Shown piece by piece: positions 37,587 through 45,416 of a stretch of DNA of 64,000 nucleotides; position 1 is the first letter of the stretch, and each line of letters starts with the position of its first letter. Origin of the DNA: Truepera radiovictrix DSM 17093 (GTDB lineage: Bacteria; Deinococcota; Deinococci; Deinococcales; Trueperaceae). The position numbers and the translations under genes are program-made. The stretch is from contig NC_014221.1 of assembly GCF_000092425.1 (NCBI RefSeq), forward strand, positions 338,001-402,000, given 5' to 3'. The notes below the pieces were generated by a model. The model saw only the letters and a list, made by a program, of their open reading frames with translations. It ran no database searches and was not told the DNA's origin.

Positions 37587-38774
37587 GTGAGGCTGCTCGT
37601 CGCCGCTTCGGGGGGGGTGGCGGCGATCAAGACCCCTTCGCTGCTGCGCCGTCTGCGGGAGGCAGGGCACGAGGTGCGCGCGGTCGCCACCGACGACGCG
37701 CTGCAGTTTGTCACCAAGCTCTCCCTGGCGGTGGCGGCGGGCGGGGAGGTCTTCGACCGCGCGGCGTGGTTTGCGCCGGACGGCCGCGCCCGTCACCTCG
37801 AGCTCGCGCGTTGGGCGGACGCGCTGCTCGTGGCGCCGGCGACCGCCGACGCGCTCGCGAGCGCCGCGACGGGGCGCGCTGACGACGTGGTCTCGGCGCT
37901 CGTCTTGGGCGGGGTGCGCCGGGTGTTCTGGGTCCCCGCGATGAACACCGCCATGTGGACGCACCCCTTGGTGCAGGCCAACGTGCGGACGTTGCAGGCG
38001 TTGGGTCACCGCTTTTTGGGGCCGGACGAGGGGCCGCTCGCGGCGCAGGGGGAGGGTTCGGGGGTCGGGCGCATGCTCGAGCCCGAAGCGGTCGTCGCGG
38101 CGCTCGGCTTTCCCGGCGACCTCGCGGGGCGGCGCGTGCTCGTCTCGGCCGGTCCGACGCGCGAGTACCTCGACCCGGTGCGCTTTCTCTCAAACCCGTC
38201 GAGCGGCCGGATGGGGTACGCGGTCGCCGAGGCGGCCCGCGACCGCGGCGCCGAGGTGGTGCTCGTCAGCGGGCCGACCGCGCTCCCCGCACCCGCGGGG
38301 GTGCACTTCGAGGCGGTCGAGACCGCCGAAGAGATGTTGGGGGCGCTGCTCAAGCACTTCGCCTGGTCGGAGCTGCTCGTGATGAGCGCCGCGGTTGCCG
38401 ACTGGCGGGCTGCGCACCCTAAAGGGGAGAAGGAGGCCAAGTCGGGCGAGCGGCAGACGCTCGAGCTCGTGCGCACCCCCGACATCTTGGAGACGCTCGC
38501 CGCGCGGCGGCGCAACCAGGTGCTGGTCGGGTTCGCCATGGAGACGCACGCGGGGGTCGCGCGCGCGGCCGACAAGGCGCGCCGCAAAGGGCTCGCTTTT
38601 ATCTGCCTCAACTACCCGACCCGCGAGGGGACGGCCTTCGGCGGCTCTGAGAACGAGGTGACGCTCGTGACCCAAGCGGGTGACGCCGAGCCGCTCCCGC
38701 GCATGCCTAAACGCGAGCTCGCCGACCGTATCTTAGACCGCGCCAAACCCCTCCTGCCGCCCCCCACACCGTAG
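37587..38774 (+). CDS. coaBC: Bifunctional phosphopantothenoylcysteine decarboxylase / phosphopantothenate-cysteine ligase
   Basis: 395 aa. The CoaC half has LLVAASGGVAAIKT, the FMN-site PATADALA and AMNTAMW; the CoaB half has VLVSAGPTREYLDPVRFLSNPSSGRMGYAVAEAA and MSAAVADWR. It makes 4'-phosphopantetheine from phosphopantothenate in two steps for CoA. GTG at 37587 chosen because AGGAGG lies just upstream and the protein then starts at the Rossmann-like strand; the frame opens earlier at 37536. Confidence 0.94.
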   Translation: MRLLVAASGGVAAIKTPSLLRRLREAGHEVRAVATDDALQFVTKLSLAVAAGGEVFDRAAWFAPDGRARHLELARWADALLVAPATADALASAATGRADDVVSALVLGGVRRVFWVPAMNTAMWTHPLVQANVRTLQALGHRFLGPDEGPLAAQGEGSGVGRMLEPEAVVAALGFPGDLAGRRVLVSAGPTREYLDPVRFLSNPSSGRMGYAVAEAARDRGAEVVLVSGPTALPAPAGVHFEAVETAEEMLGALLKHFAWSELLVMSAAVADWRAAHPKGEKEAKSGERQTLELVRTPDILETLAARRRNQVLVGFAMETHAGVARAADKARRKGLAFICLNYPTREGTAFGGSENEVTLVTQAGDAEPLPRMPKRELADRILDRAKPLLPPPTP

Positions 38775-38822
38775 GGCGGGCGGCGCGAACGTCGGTGTCG
38801 CCCCGCGCCCGCCGATACCTGC

Positions 38823-38828
38823 TATAAT
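38823..38828 (+). promoter_or_regulatory. Consensus -10 (TATAAT) of argR with overlapping ARG-box half site
   Basis: A perfect TATAAT ends 8 nt before the argR ATG. The bases AATGAATAAATAT run from inside the -10 to the start codon and match one arm of the ARG-box consensus (TNTGAATWWWWATTCANW), suggesting autoregulation. No -35 is visible. Confidence 0.65.
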
Positions 38829-38836
38829 GAATAAAT

Positions 38837-39295
38837 ATGCCGAGTAAAGAGTATAGACAACGGCTCATCGAAGAGCTTGTCGAAACCGAGTTTATCTCCA
38901 CGCAGTCGGAGCTGGCTGAACACCTCGCGGCGCGCGGCGTCAAGGTCACGCAAGCGACCATCAGCCGCGACGTCAACGAGCTGCGGCTCGTGCGCTTGCC
39001 CGCCGGCAACGGGCAGCACCGCTACCGCTCGACCCCGCTGGCCGCGCAGGAGGACGTGCTGGGCGAACTCAAGCAGCGCTTCCGCCTCTTCGTACGCGAC
39101 CTTAAGCGCGGGGAGAACATCATCGTCATCAACACCGACGAGGGGCACGCGGTCGGGATCGCCTACGTCATCGACAAACTCGACCGCGACGAGATCATCG
39201 GTTCGCTCGCGGGGCAAAACACCATCATGGTGGTCACGCGCAGCAGCGGCGAGGCGGAGAAGGTGCTGCACGAGCTAGAGGCGCTCTTGGAGTAG
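38837..39295 (+). CDS. argR: Arginine repressor ArgR
   Basis: 152 aa. The winged helix has STQSELAEHLAARGVKVTQATISRDVNEL; the C-terminal hexamerisation/arginine domain has GHAVGIAYVIDKLDRDEIIGSLAGQNTIMVV with the GT/N-type arginine contact. It should repress arginine biosynthesis when arginine is high. Monocistronic; no arg genes are near. Confidence 0.94.
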   Translation: MPSKEYRQRLIEELVETEFISTQSELAEHLAARGVKVTQATISRDVNELRLVRLPAGNGQHRYRSTPLAAQEDVLGELKQRFRLFVRDLKRGENIIVINTDEGHAVGIAYVIDKLDRDEIIGSLAGQNTIMVVTRSSGEAEKVLHELEALLE

Positions 39296-39336
39296 CGCCG
39301 CCCGGAGCCCGCGTTCCGGCGCCGCGCCGCTGAAAG

Positions 39337-41676
39337 GTGATCCCGATCAACACCCCCTACCGCTACTTTCGCTGCTGGCTGCTCCTGGGCGCGCTGCTGG
39401 CGCTTTCGCTAGCGCACGCGCAGCCGCGCCTGGCGGTCTTCCCCTTCGCCGCGACCGACGCCCGCCTCGGGGTCGCCGTGGCCGACCGCGTTGCCCAGGG
39501 GGTCGCCGCGCCGAAGATCGCGCCCGAGCTGGCGCTTACCCTGGTACCGCCCTATATCGTCCAAGAGGGGCGGTTCTTAAGCCCGCTGACGCTCCTGGGG
39601 GGGACGGAGAGCCGCCACGCGGCGCGGGTGTTGCAGGGCGCGCTCGGCGTCGAGGTCGCGGTCACGGGTGCGGTGCGCCTCGCCGCCGACGGGCTCGAGC
39701 TCACCCTGCACGTCGCCCGCGACGACGGGGCGCGTTCGTTTCGCTTCCGCGCGCCCGAGTCGGCGCCCGGGCGTCTGGTCGCGGCGGCGCGCGCGGCGAT
39801 TTGGGCCACGACCGACCTGCCGCCGCGCCGCGCCCCGGCGCACATCGACCTCGCCTCGCCTTACGGCGACTTCGTGCGGGGGCTCGTGCTGCTCGGCCAG
39901 GGCCGCGCCGCCGAGGCGGCCGAGCTGCTCGAGCGCGCGGCGCGCGCCCCGGGGGCCGAAGCGCGCTTTGAAAACCGGCGGCGCGCGCTCCGGGCGGCTC
40001 TCGCCGGCGACCCCGCGAGCCCACCTTTGCTGCGCGCGGCGCTCGCTCTGGGGGCGCAACCGCTCGACGTCGGGGGGGCGCGGCGCGCCTTTGCGGACGC
40101 CGAGCGCCACGCGGCGCTCCCGCTCGCGCAGCTCTGGCGGGCGCTGCTCGCCGTGCAGGCGGGGGAGGGCGCCCCTGAACTTGAGGCGCTCGCGCGGGGT
40201 TGGGCGAGCTACCCCTTCGGGGCGGTGCAGGCGGCGCTCGAGGCGGCGGTGCGCGAGGGGTCGCTAAGCGCTGCGGCGCGCGCCGAGCTCGCCGCGACGG
40301 AGGCGAGCGCCGCGCTGCTCGGCGGGGTGCTGCTCGCGCAGGTGCTCGCCGACCCGGCGCTCGAGGCGGCGCTCGCTTCCCGCTTGGGCCGCCGCCTACC
40401 CACCTTCGCCTACCCCTTCGAGCGCGTGTCGCAGCTCGCGCTGGCGGCGGACGACCCGCTCGCGGCGGCGCAGGCGCTGCGCACCGCGACCCGCCTCGAG
40501 CCCGCGGGTCCGCAGAGCGACCTCTACTGGACGAACCTCGGGTGGGCGTACTATCTGCTCGGCGTCCTCGGTGAGAGCGAGGCGGCCTCGAGGCGGGCGC
40601 TCGAGCTAAACCCCGGCGCGACGGTCGCGCGCTACAACCTCGCGCTCGTGCAGACCATTTCGGGGCGTTTGGGGGAGGCGCTCGCGAGCTACGAAGCGGC
40701 CACCGAGCGCGACCTCGCCGCGACGGGGACGGTCGACGCGGCGGCCATCGAGGACCTACGGGCGGCGCGCGCGCGCTTTCCGCAGGTCGCGGGGATCGAC
40801 TACGCGCTCGCCACCCTGTTGGAGGCGAGCGGCGAGGACGCGGCCGCGGCGCGCGCGCTCGGCCGGTTCGTGGCGCGCGCGGGGCCGCGCGACGCCCCCT
40901 TCGTAGCGGCCGCCGAAGCGCGGCGGGCGGCGCTACGCGCCCCCGCCCCGCCGCTCGAGCTGAGCCCCCCGACGGTCGGTCTGGGTCCCGAGCGGCTCGC
41001 CGTGGCGCGCTTTCTCCCCGGTGACCGCGTGCAGCTGCTTACGGAGCTCTCGACCCCCGGCGCGCAGCTGCCGCGGCGCGTGACGCTAGAGCTCGCCCTG
41101 CGCGCGCCGAGCGGCGAGGTGCTCGTGAGAGAGCGGCGCACCGAGCGCCTCGCGCTCCCCCCGCAGAGCGTCGCGGTGGTGCTCGAAGACCTCGCGCTGA
41201 CGCTGCCCGCCGGGCTTAGCCCGGGGCCCTACACGCTCCTCGTGCGGGCGCGCGAGGGCGGGCAAGCGGCGGCTCAGGTGACGCTCGAGGTCGGCGAGGG
41301 TCGCGCGTCGCTCGCGCGCCAGCTGGTCGCCAGCGGCGTCGTGCTCCGCGACCTCCGCACCCAGCGTCCGCTCTACGCCGCCGGACCCGCCATCACCCCT
41401 GACGACCCCGAGGTGGCCGACGCGCGGCTCTTAAACCGCCTGCTGGCGGAGCTGGCGCGCAGCGCGGCGGTGGCTGAGGCGCTGCCCGACGTCACCCAGG
41501 GGCGCTTCGTGGGGCTCGCGGGGGCGGAGGTCTTCGCGGCGAGCGGCGCGGACGACGTGCGCGACTTTCTGACCTTTCTGCTCCTCAGCGGTGAGGCGGT
41601 CGACGCGCCGTTCGCCGAGCTGTACGCGCGTTGGGCGGTGGCGGGGGCGCCGCGCGCGCCGTTAGCGAGCCCCTAG
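39337..41676 (+). CDS. Large exported protein with TPR repeats, unknown
   Basis: 779 aa, GTG start. Signal peptide (CWLLLGALLALSLAHAQ). Residues ~20-150 look like the CsgG/TolB-type fold used by proteins that begin RLAVFPF; the middle has TPR-like helices (WTNLGWAYYLLGVLGESEAASRRALELNPGATVARYNLAL); near 560-680 a beta-sandwich (VTLELALRAPSGEVLVRERR). Probably periplasmic or outer-membrane, perhaps a scaffold for protein assembly. Ends 4 nt inside the convergent proB. Family not recognised. Confidence 0.65.
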   Translation: MIPINTPYRYFRCWLLLGALLALSLAHAQPRLAVFPFAATDARLGVAVADRVAQGVAAPKIAPELALTLVPPYIVQEGRFLSPLTLLGGTESRHAARVLQGALGVEVAVTGAVRLAADGLELTLHVARDDGARSFRFRAPESAPGRLVAAARAAIWATTDLPPRRAPAHIDLASPYGDFVRGLVLLGQGRAAEAAELLERAARAPGAEARFENRRRALRAALAGDPASPPLLRAALALGAQPLDVGGARRAFADAERHAALPLAQLWRALLAVQAGEGAPELEALARGWASYPFGAVQAALEAAVREGSLSAAARAELAATEASAALLGGVLLAQVLADPALEAALASRLGRRLPTFAYPFERVSQLALAADDPLAAAQALRTATRLEPAGPQSDLYWTNLGWAYYLLGVLGESEAASRRALELNPGATVARYNLALVQTISGRLGEALASYEAATERDLAATGTVDAAAIEDLRAARARFPQVAGIDYALATLLEASGEDAAAARALGRFVARAGPRDAPFVAAAEARRAALRAPAPPLELSPPTVGLGPERLAVARFLPGDRVQLLTELSTPGAQLPRRVTLELALRAPSGEVLVRERRTERLALPPQSVAVVLEDLALTLPAGLSPGPYTLLVRAREGGQAAAQVTLEVGEGRASLARQLVASGVVLRDLRTQRPLYAAGPAITPDDPEVADARLLNRLLAELARSAAVAEALPDVTQGRFVGLAGAEVFAASGADDVRDFLTFLLLSGEAVDAPFAELYARWAVAGAPRAPLASP

Positions 41677-42800
41677 GGCGTCAACACCAAGTTGTCGCGG
41701 TGGATGACCTCGTCGTAGTCCTTGTAGCCGAGCACGCCGACGATCTCGCGGGTGTGCCGCCCGCGGATGGCGGCGAGCGCGTGGCTCGAGTAGTTGCAGA
41801 GCCCCTGTCCGACGCGCACCCCGCCGTGGGTGACGGCGACGGCGTCGCCGAAGGCGAAGTCGCCCGCGACCGCGGTGACGCCCCTGGGCAGAAGGCTGCG
41901 GCCGGCGCGCAGGGCGGCCAGGGCGCCCGCATCGATCTCGAGGGCGCCGCGCGTCGGCTGCCGGGCGAGCCAGCTTTTGCGCGCCGCGATGGGCGCTTGG
42001 GCGAGCAGCCGCGTCCCCCAGAGCTCGCCCTCGGCGAGCGCCTCGAGCGCCGCCCCGCCGCCGCCTATGATGAGCGTCTCCGTCCCCGCCCCCGTCGCGA
42101 GCGCGGCCGCGCGCAGCTTCGTCACCATCCCGCCGGTGCCGCGCTTTGTCCCCTCGCTCCCCGCGAGGTGCATCACCGCCCCGACGTCTTCGACGGTGTC
42201 TAGGCGTTTGGCGTCCGGGTGGGTGCGGGGGTCGGCGTCGTAGAGGCCGGGGACGTCGGTGAGGATCACCAGCACGTCCGCCCCGACGAGGTGGGCGACC
42301 CAAGCCGAGAGGGTGTCGTTATCGCCGAAGCGGAGCTCGGAGGTCGCGACCGAGTCGTTTTCGTTGATGACCGGCAGCGCCCCCAGTTTGAGGGAGGCGA
42401 GCAGGGTGTTTTTGGCGTTGACGTAGCGCTCGCGGTCCTGGATGTCGGCGGCCGTGAGGAGCAGCTGCGCGACGGGTTGGGGGGCAAAGGCCCGCGCCCA
42501 CTCGAGCATGAGGAGCGTCTGCCCGACCGCCGCCGCCGCCTGTTTGTCGGGGACCGTCAGGGGCAGCGAGAGCCTAAGCTGCTCGCGCCCAGCGGCGCCC
42601 GCCCCGGAGGAGACCAGTACGACCTTGCCGCGGGTGGCGCGCTGAAGCCGCTCGACGCCGCGCGCGAGCGCCCACAACAGAGGGGGGTAGATGCGCCCGC
42701 GTTCGTCGGTGAGGCTGCTCGTACCAACTTTGATGACGATGCGTCGCCACGCCGGCGTCGCGCCGCCAGCGCGCTCGGCGCTTGTCACAGCGTCTGTCAC
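41673..42800 (-). CDS. proB: Glutamate 5-kinase
   Basis: 375 aa. Amino-acid-kinase domain with VIKVGTSSLTDERG, SSGAGAAGREQL, INENDSVATSELRFGDNDTLSAWVA and GTGGMVTKLRAA; a C-terminal PUA domain (GVTAVAGDFAFGDAVAVTH). It phosphorylates glutamate in proline synthesis and is usually inhibited by proline. proA is not adjacent. The upstream gap holds several TGTCAC words (see repeat entry). Confidence 0.95.
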   Translation of the reverse strand: MTDAVTSAERAGGATPAWRRIVIKVGTSSLTDERGRIYPPLLWALARGVERLQRATRGKVVLVSSGAGAAGREQLRLSLPLTVPDKQAAAAVGQTLLMLEWARAFAPQPVAQLLLTAADIQDRERYVNAKNTLLASLKLGALPVINENDSVATSELRFGDNDTLSAWVAHLVGADVLVILTDVPGLYDADPRTHPDAKRLDTVEDVGAVMHLAGSEGTKRGTGGMVTKLRAAALATGAGTETLIIGGGGAALEALAEGELWGTRLLAQAPIAARKSWLARQPTRGALEIDAGALAALRAGRSLLPRGVTAVAGDFAFGDAVAVTHGGVRVGQGLCNYSSHALAAIRGRHTREIVGVLGYKDYDEVIHRDNLVLTP

Positions 42801-42943
42801 GAGGCCATTGTGCCACAGCGGGTGTCACGCGGCGACACCTGAAAGAGCGACCGGCGAACGGTGGCCGAGCGCCGCTTTGCGCCCGCCCTCCGAGACGATC
42901 CCGGTCGCCACGCGCCGACGCCGACGGTGTCACGCGGTGACCC
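42784..42943. repeat. Cluster of TGTCAC/GTGACA words upstream of proB
   Basis: TGTCAC occurs at 42784, 42795, 42823 and 42928. Two copies lie in a shared longer word, GGTGTCACGCGG (42821 and 42926), each completed to a small inverted repeat (GGTGTC...GACACC; GTCACGCGGTGAC). They straddle the proB start and its upstream region, so they could be operator sites. The 158-bp gap holds no gene. Confidence 0.5.
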
Positions 42944-42958
42944 TGTAAGCGCGCCGCG

Positions 42959-43477
42959 CTAGCGCGGCGCGATCCGGCGCACGAGTTTGGGGGGGAGCGC
43001 GGTGTGGAGCGCCATCCTGCCGGGTCCGAGGGAGCCCTCGAGGCGCACCAGCATCCCCTTGCGCATCCGGAGCGCCATCCCGCTCGCGTCGCCGGTGAGC
43101 AGGTACGCGGCGAGTTCGCCCAAGTAGGGTTCGTGGCCGACGAGCGCGACGCAGCGGTCGCTCGGCCCCAGCGTCGCCGCGAGGGTGCCCAAAAGACCGG
43201 GGTAGTCGTCGTGCGTCAGAGCGCTGAGGGGCTCTGCGCGGCCCCCTTTGGCGTGGGGCGCGAGGGGCGCTGCGGTCTCCGCGGCGCGCGTGTAGGGGCT
43301 CGAGAACAGCCGGTCGAAGCGCACCTCGAGCGCGGCGAGCGCGCCCCTAAGCGCCGCGGCCTGGGCGCGGCCCTTGGCGCTCAAGGGGCGCAGGTGGTCG
43401 TTCGGGTCGTTCGGGTCGCCCTGCCCCGCGTGGGCGTGGCGCACGAGGTAGAGCGTGAGGTGCTGCGCGTCCGGCAT
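42959..43477 (-). CDS. sixA: Phosphohistidine phosphatase SixA
   Basis: 172 aa, histidine phosphatase superfamily. The phosphate-accepting motif is LVRHAHAG, with DHLRPLSAKGRAQA, SSPYTRAAETA and VGHEPYLGELAAYL holding the second His. SixA removes phosphate from phosphohistidine on HPt domains or PTS proteins. The gene follows the CYTH gene with a 1-nt gap (TGATATG), a pairing often seen with polyphosphate-related CYTH/CHAD proteins. Confidence 0.88.
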   Translation of the reverse strand: MPDAQHLTLYLVRHAHAGQGDPNDPNDHLRPLSAKGRAQAAALRGALAALEVRFDRLFSSPYTRAAETAAPLAPHAKGGRAEPLSALTHDDYPGLLGTLAATLGPSDRCVALVGHEPYLGELAAYLLTGDASGMALRMRKGMLVRLEGSLGPGRMALHTALPPKLVRRIAPR

Positions 43478-43478
43478 A

Positions 43479-44138
43479 TCAAGCCCCCAGGAGCATCAGC
43501 GCGTGCGTGACCTTGTCGTGACGGTGCGGCGTGAGCGCGGCGTGCGCGGCGAGCGCCGCCGCGACCGCCTCGAGCGCGCCGGCCGGGGCGTCCGGGGCGG
43601 CCTCGAGTTCGAGCTCTAGAAACTGCACCGTCTGCGCGGGCGCGCTGGCATGTGGCCGCCGCGCCCGCACCGTATCGAAACTCAGCTCGGCGAGACCCCG
43701 CGCCCCCGGCTGCGGGGGGTGCAGGCCGACGCGGCGGCGGTGGGTGGCGATCCGCAGAAGCGGCGTGAGCGCGGCGAGGTCGTCCTCCGCAGCGAGCCCC
43801 CCCAACGCCGCGAGGCGCGTGCGGATCGCCGCGGGCCACGCGACGGCGTCCTCGGCCGCCGTCGCCAGCGGCAGCTCGAGCTCCTCGCGTTCGTGAAAGC
43901 CCCCCCGAACGCGCCCGGGCGCTTTAAGGGTGACGAGCTGCTGGCCCGCAAAGCGCCGCACGCGCAGCGCGACCCCGCGCCGGCGCAGCACCTCCCCCGG
44001 CAGGTCGTAGTAGAGGTCCTCCTGGTGCCGTTCGCCGAGCGGCTCGGGGACGAGGCCGCAGCTGCGCAGCGCCCCTTGCAACGCCTCGAGGGGGGGGAAG
44101 GCCGGTTCGACCAGCCACTTGTATTCGCGCTCAACCAC
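43479..44138 (-). CDS. CYTH domain protein
   Basis: 219 aa. Starts with the signature EREYKW (ExExK) and has EDLYYDLPGEVLRRRGVALRVRR and VTLKAPGRV, the tunnel strands of CYTH triphosphate-binding enzymes. Members act on inorganic triphosphate, thiamine triphosphate or adenylate. No CHAD domain is attached. Coupled to sixA. Confidence 0.87.
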   Translation of the reverse strand: MVEREYKWLVEPAFPPLEALQGALRSCGLVPEPLGERHQEDLYYDLPGEVLRRRGVALRVRRFAGQQLVTLKAPGRVRGGFHEREELELPLATAAEDAVAWPAAIRTRLAALGGLAAEDDLAALTPLLRIATHRRRVGLHPPQPGARGLAELSFDTVRARRPHASAPAQTVQFLELELEAAPDAPAGALEAVAAALAAHAALTPHRHDKVTHALMLLGA

Positions 44139-44209
44139 ACCCTACTTTAACGACTTTAACGCGAGCCGGCGCGGGGGGAGCACCCGAGGGGGTGACGTCG
44201 CGCGAACGC

Positions 44210-44238
44210 TTGACACACCCCCGAGCGCTGCCTATACT
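44210..44238 (+). promoter_or_regulatory. Strong sigma-70-type promoter of the lexA-like operon
   Basis: TTGACA (44210-44215), 17 bp, TATACT (44233-44238): one of only two near-consensus two-box promoters I found in the window. Confidence 0.85.
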
Positions 44239-44244
44239 GAGGCG

Positions 44245-44263
44245 TACCTTAATTGATTAGGTA
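44245..44263 (+). promoter_or_regulatory. Operator-like palindrome over the transcription start
   Basis: TACCTTAATTGATTAGGTA is an imperfect dyad (6 of 9 pairs; perfect TACCT/AGGTA arms). It begins 7 nt after the -10, so it covers the expected transcription start, and GCGTA/TACGC sequences extend it on both sides. AT-rich against a very GC-rich background. The first gene encodes a LexA-type repressor, so autoregulation through this site is likely. Confidence 0.6.
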
Positions 44264-44322
44264 TACGCGTCGAGGCCCCGCCTCCGCGTCCAAAAACCTC
44301 TGCTACCGGCAAAAGGACCTTC

Positions 44323-44937
44323 ATGAACGAGCTTCCCAAGATGCAGCGCAAAGTCTACGAACGCCTCTGCGAGTACAAAGAGCGCACGGGCCGTTCGCCC
44401 GAGCTGTCGGTCTTCGCGCGCGACCTCAACATCCACTACGTCTCGCTGCGCCAGCATCTCGAAGCGCTGCACCGCAAGGGCTACGTGATCTTTGAGAGCC
44501 GCGGCCGCGGCCAGTCGCCGCGCCTCGAGCTCCCCGCGCGGGCGACCGGGGTCCCCGTTTTGGGGAGCATCCCGGCGGGGCCGCTCAGCGAAGCGCTCGC
44601 CGAGCCCGAAGGGTTTTTGCCGCTCACGGGAGCCCGCCAGCAGTTTGCCCTGCGCGTTAGCGGGGACTCGATGGCTGACCTTATCCAAGACGGCGACATC
44701 GTGCTCTTTCGCAAAGGGATGCCGACGCGTAGCGGCGAGATCTGCGCGGTGCGGGTCGGTAACAGTGAGGTGACCCTGAAGTACGTCGACCATCACGAAC
44801 CGCAGACCGTCACCCTGCGCCCGCACAACCCGCAGTACCCCACGGTCGCCGTGCCCGCTACCGAGGTGCACATCGAAGGGGTGTACTTGGGGCTCGTGCG
44901 TGGCGAACTGATCGGCGCGCTTTACGAAGCGCTCTAG
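44323..44937 (+). CDS. lexA: LexA-type self-cleaving repressor (S24 family)
   Basis: 204 aa. An N-terminal winged helix (QRKVYERLCEYKERTGRSPELSVFARDL ... HYVSLRQHLEALHRKGYV), a predicted self-cleavage site A85-G86 in SIPAGPL, nucleophile S116 in SGDSMADLI, and general base K153 in VTLKYV. These spacings match LexA. RecA-stimulated self-cleavage should derepress its targets after DNA damage. AAAGGA precedes the ATG. First gene of an operon with DdrA/Rad52-like and zinc-finger genes; whether it is the cell's only LexA or a specialised paralogue cannot be told. Confidence 0.88.
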   Translation: MNELPKMQRKVYERLCEYKERTGRSPELSVFARDLNIHYVSLRQHLEALHRKGYVIFESRGRGQSPRLELPARATGVPVLGSIPAGPLSEALAEPEGFLPLTGARQQFALRVSGDSMADLIQDGDIVLFRKGMPTRSGEICAVRVGNSEVTLKYVDHHEPQTVTLRPHNPQYPTVAVPATEVHIEGVYLGLVRGELIGALYEAL

Positions 44938-45058
44938 CACCCGCACGTCCGGGTTGGGTCCGCGCCATCGGCCAAGATACCCGCGACCCACCCAGGCGTG
45001 CGCAACCCCTCGAGACGCGCCCCGCACCCTCGCGGTGCGGCGCAGCCAAGGAGAACCG

Positions 45059-45415
45059 ATGAACCATCCTGCCCTACTCTTTAGAGCGTTGTCAAGCGCG
45101 TGGCAGCACGACGCGGCGAGCCCGCACGTCGACCTCTTGGCGGCCGACCTGGCGGCCGCCGTGGGGCGCAGCCGCCACCCCCTATGCGTCGGCCTCGTCC
45201 GCAAAGAGGCGATCGCCAAGCTTTACGGCCTCGTCTACCTGCTCGACGGCTACGGCGTCACGCTGCGCCAGCGCTACCGCGACGGGGGCGGCGCGTTCGT
45301 CTACGCCGAGCGTCGCGGCGAGGTCCCGAGCGAGTTCGCCGGTGCGGTGGTGCTCGAGCACCGTTTGGCGGTGCTGAGCGCCCCGCCCGCCCCGGCGCTG
45401 GCAGAGGCGGCCTGA
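45059..45415 (+). CDS. Unknown 118-aa protein of the lexA-ddrA operon
   Basis: 118 aa, soluble, with AAGGAG before the ATG at 45059. Central stretch VGLVRKEAIAKLYGLVYLLDGYGVTLRQRYRDG is the best-ordered part; the C-terminus is Ala/Pro-rich. No motif recognised. It follows lexA by 121 bp (which holds a 7-bp stem-loop, CCGCACC/GGTGCGG at 45022-45040) and precedes ddrA by a single base, so co-expression with the DNA-repair protein is likely. Confidence 0.75.
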   Translation: MNHPALLFRALSSAWQHDAASPHVDLLAADLAAAVGRSRHPLCVGLVRKEAIAKLYGLVYLLDGYGVTLRQRYRDGGGAFVYAERRGEVPSEFAGAVVLEHRLAVLSAPPAPALAEAA

Positions 45416-45416
45416 G

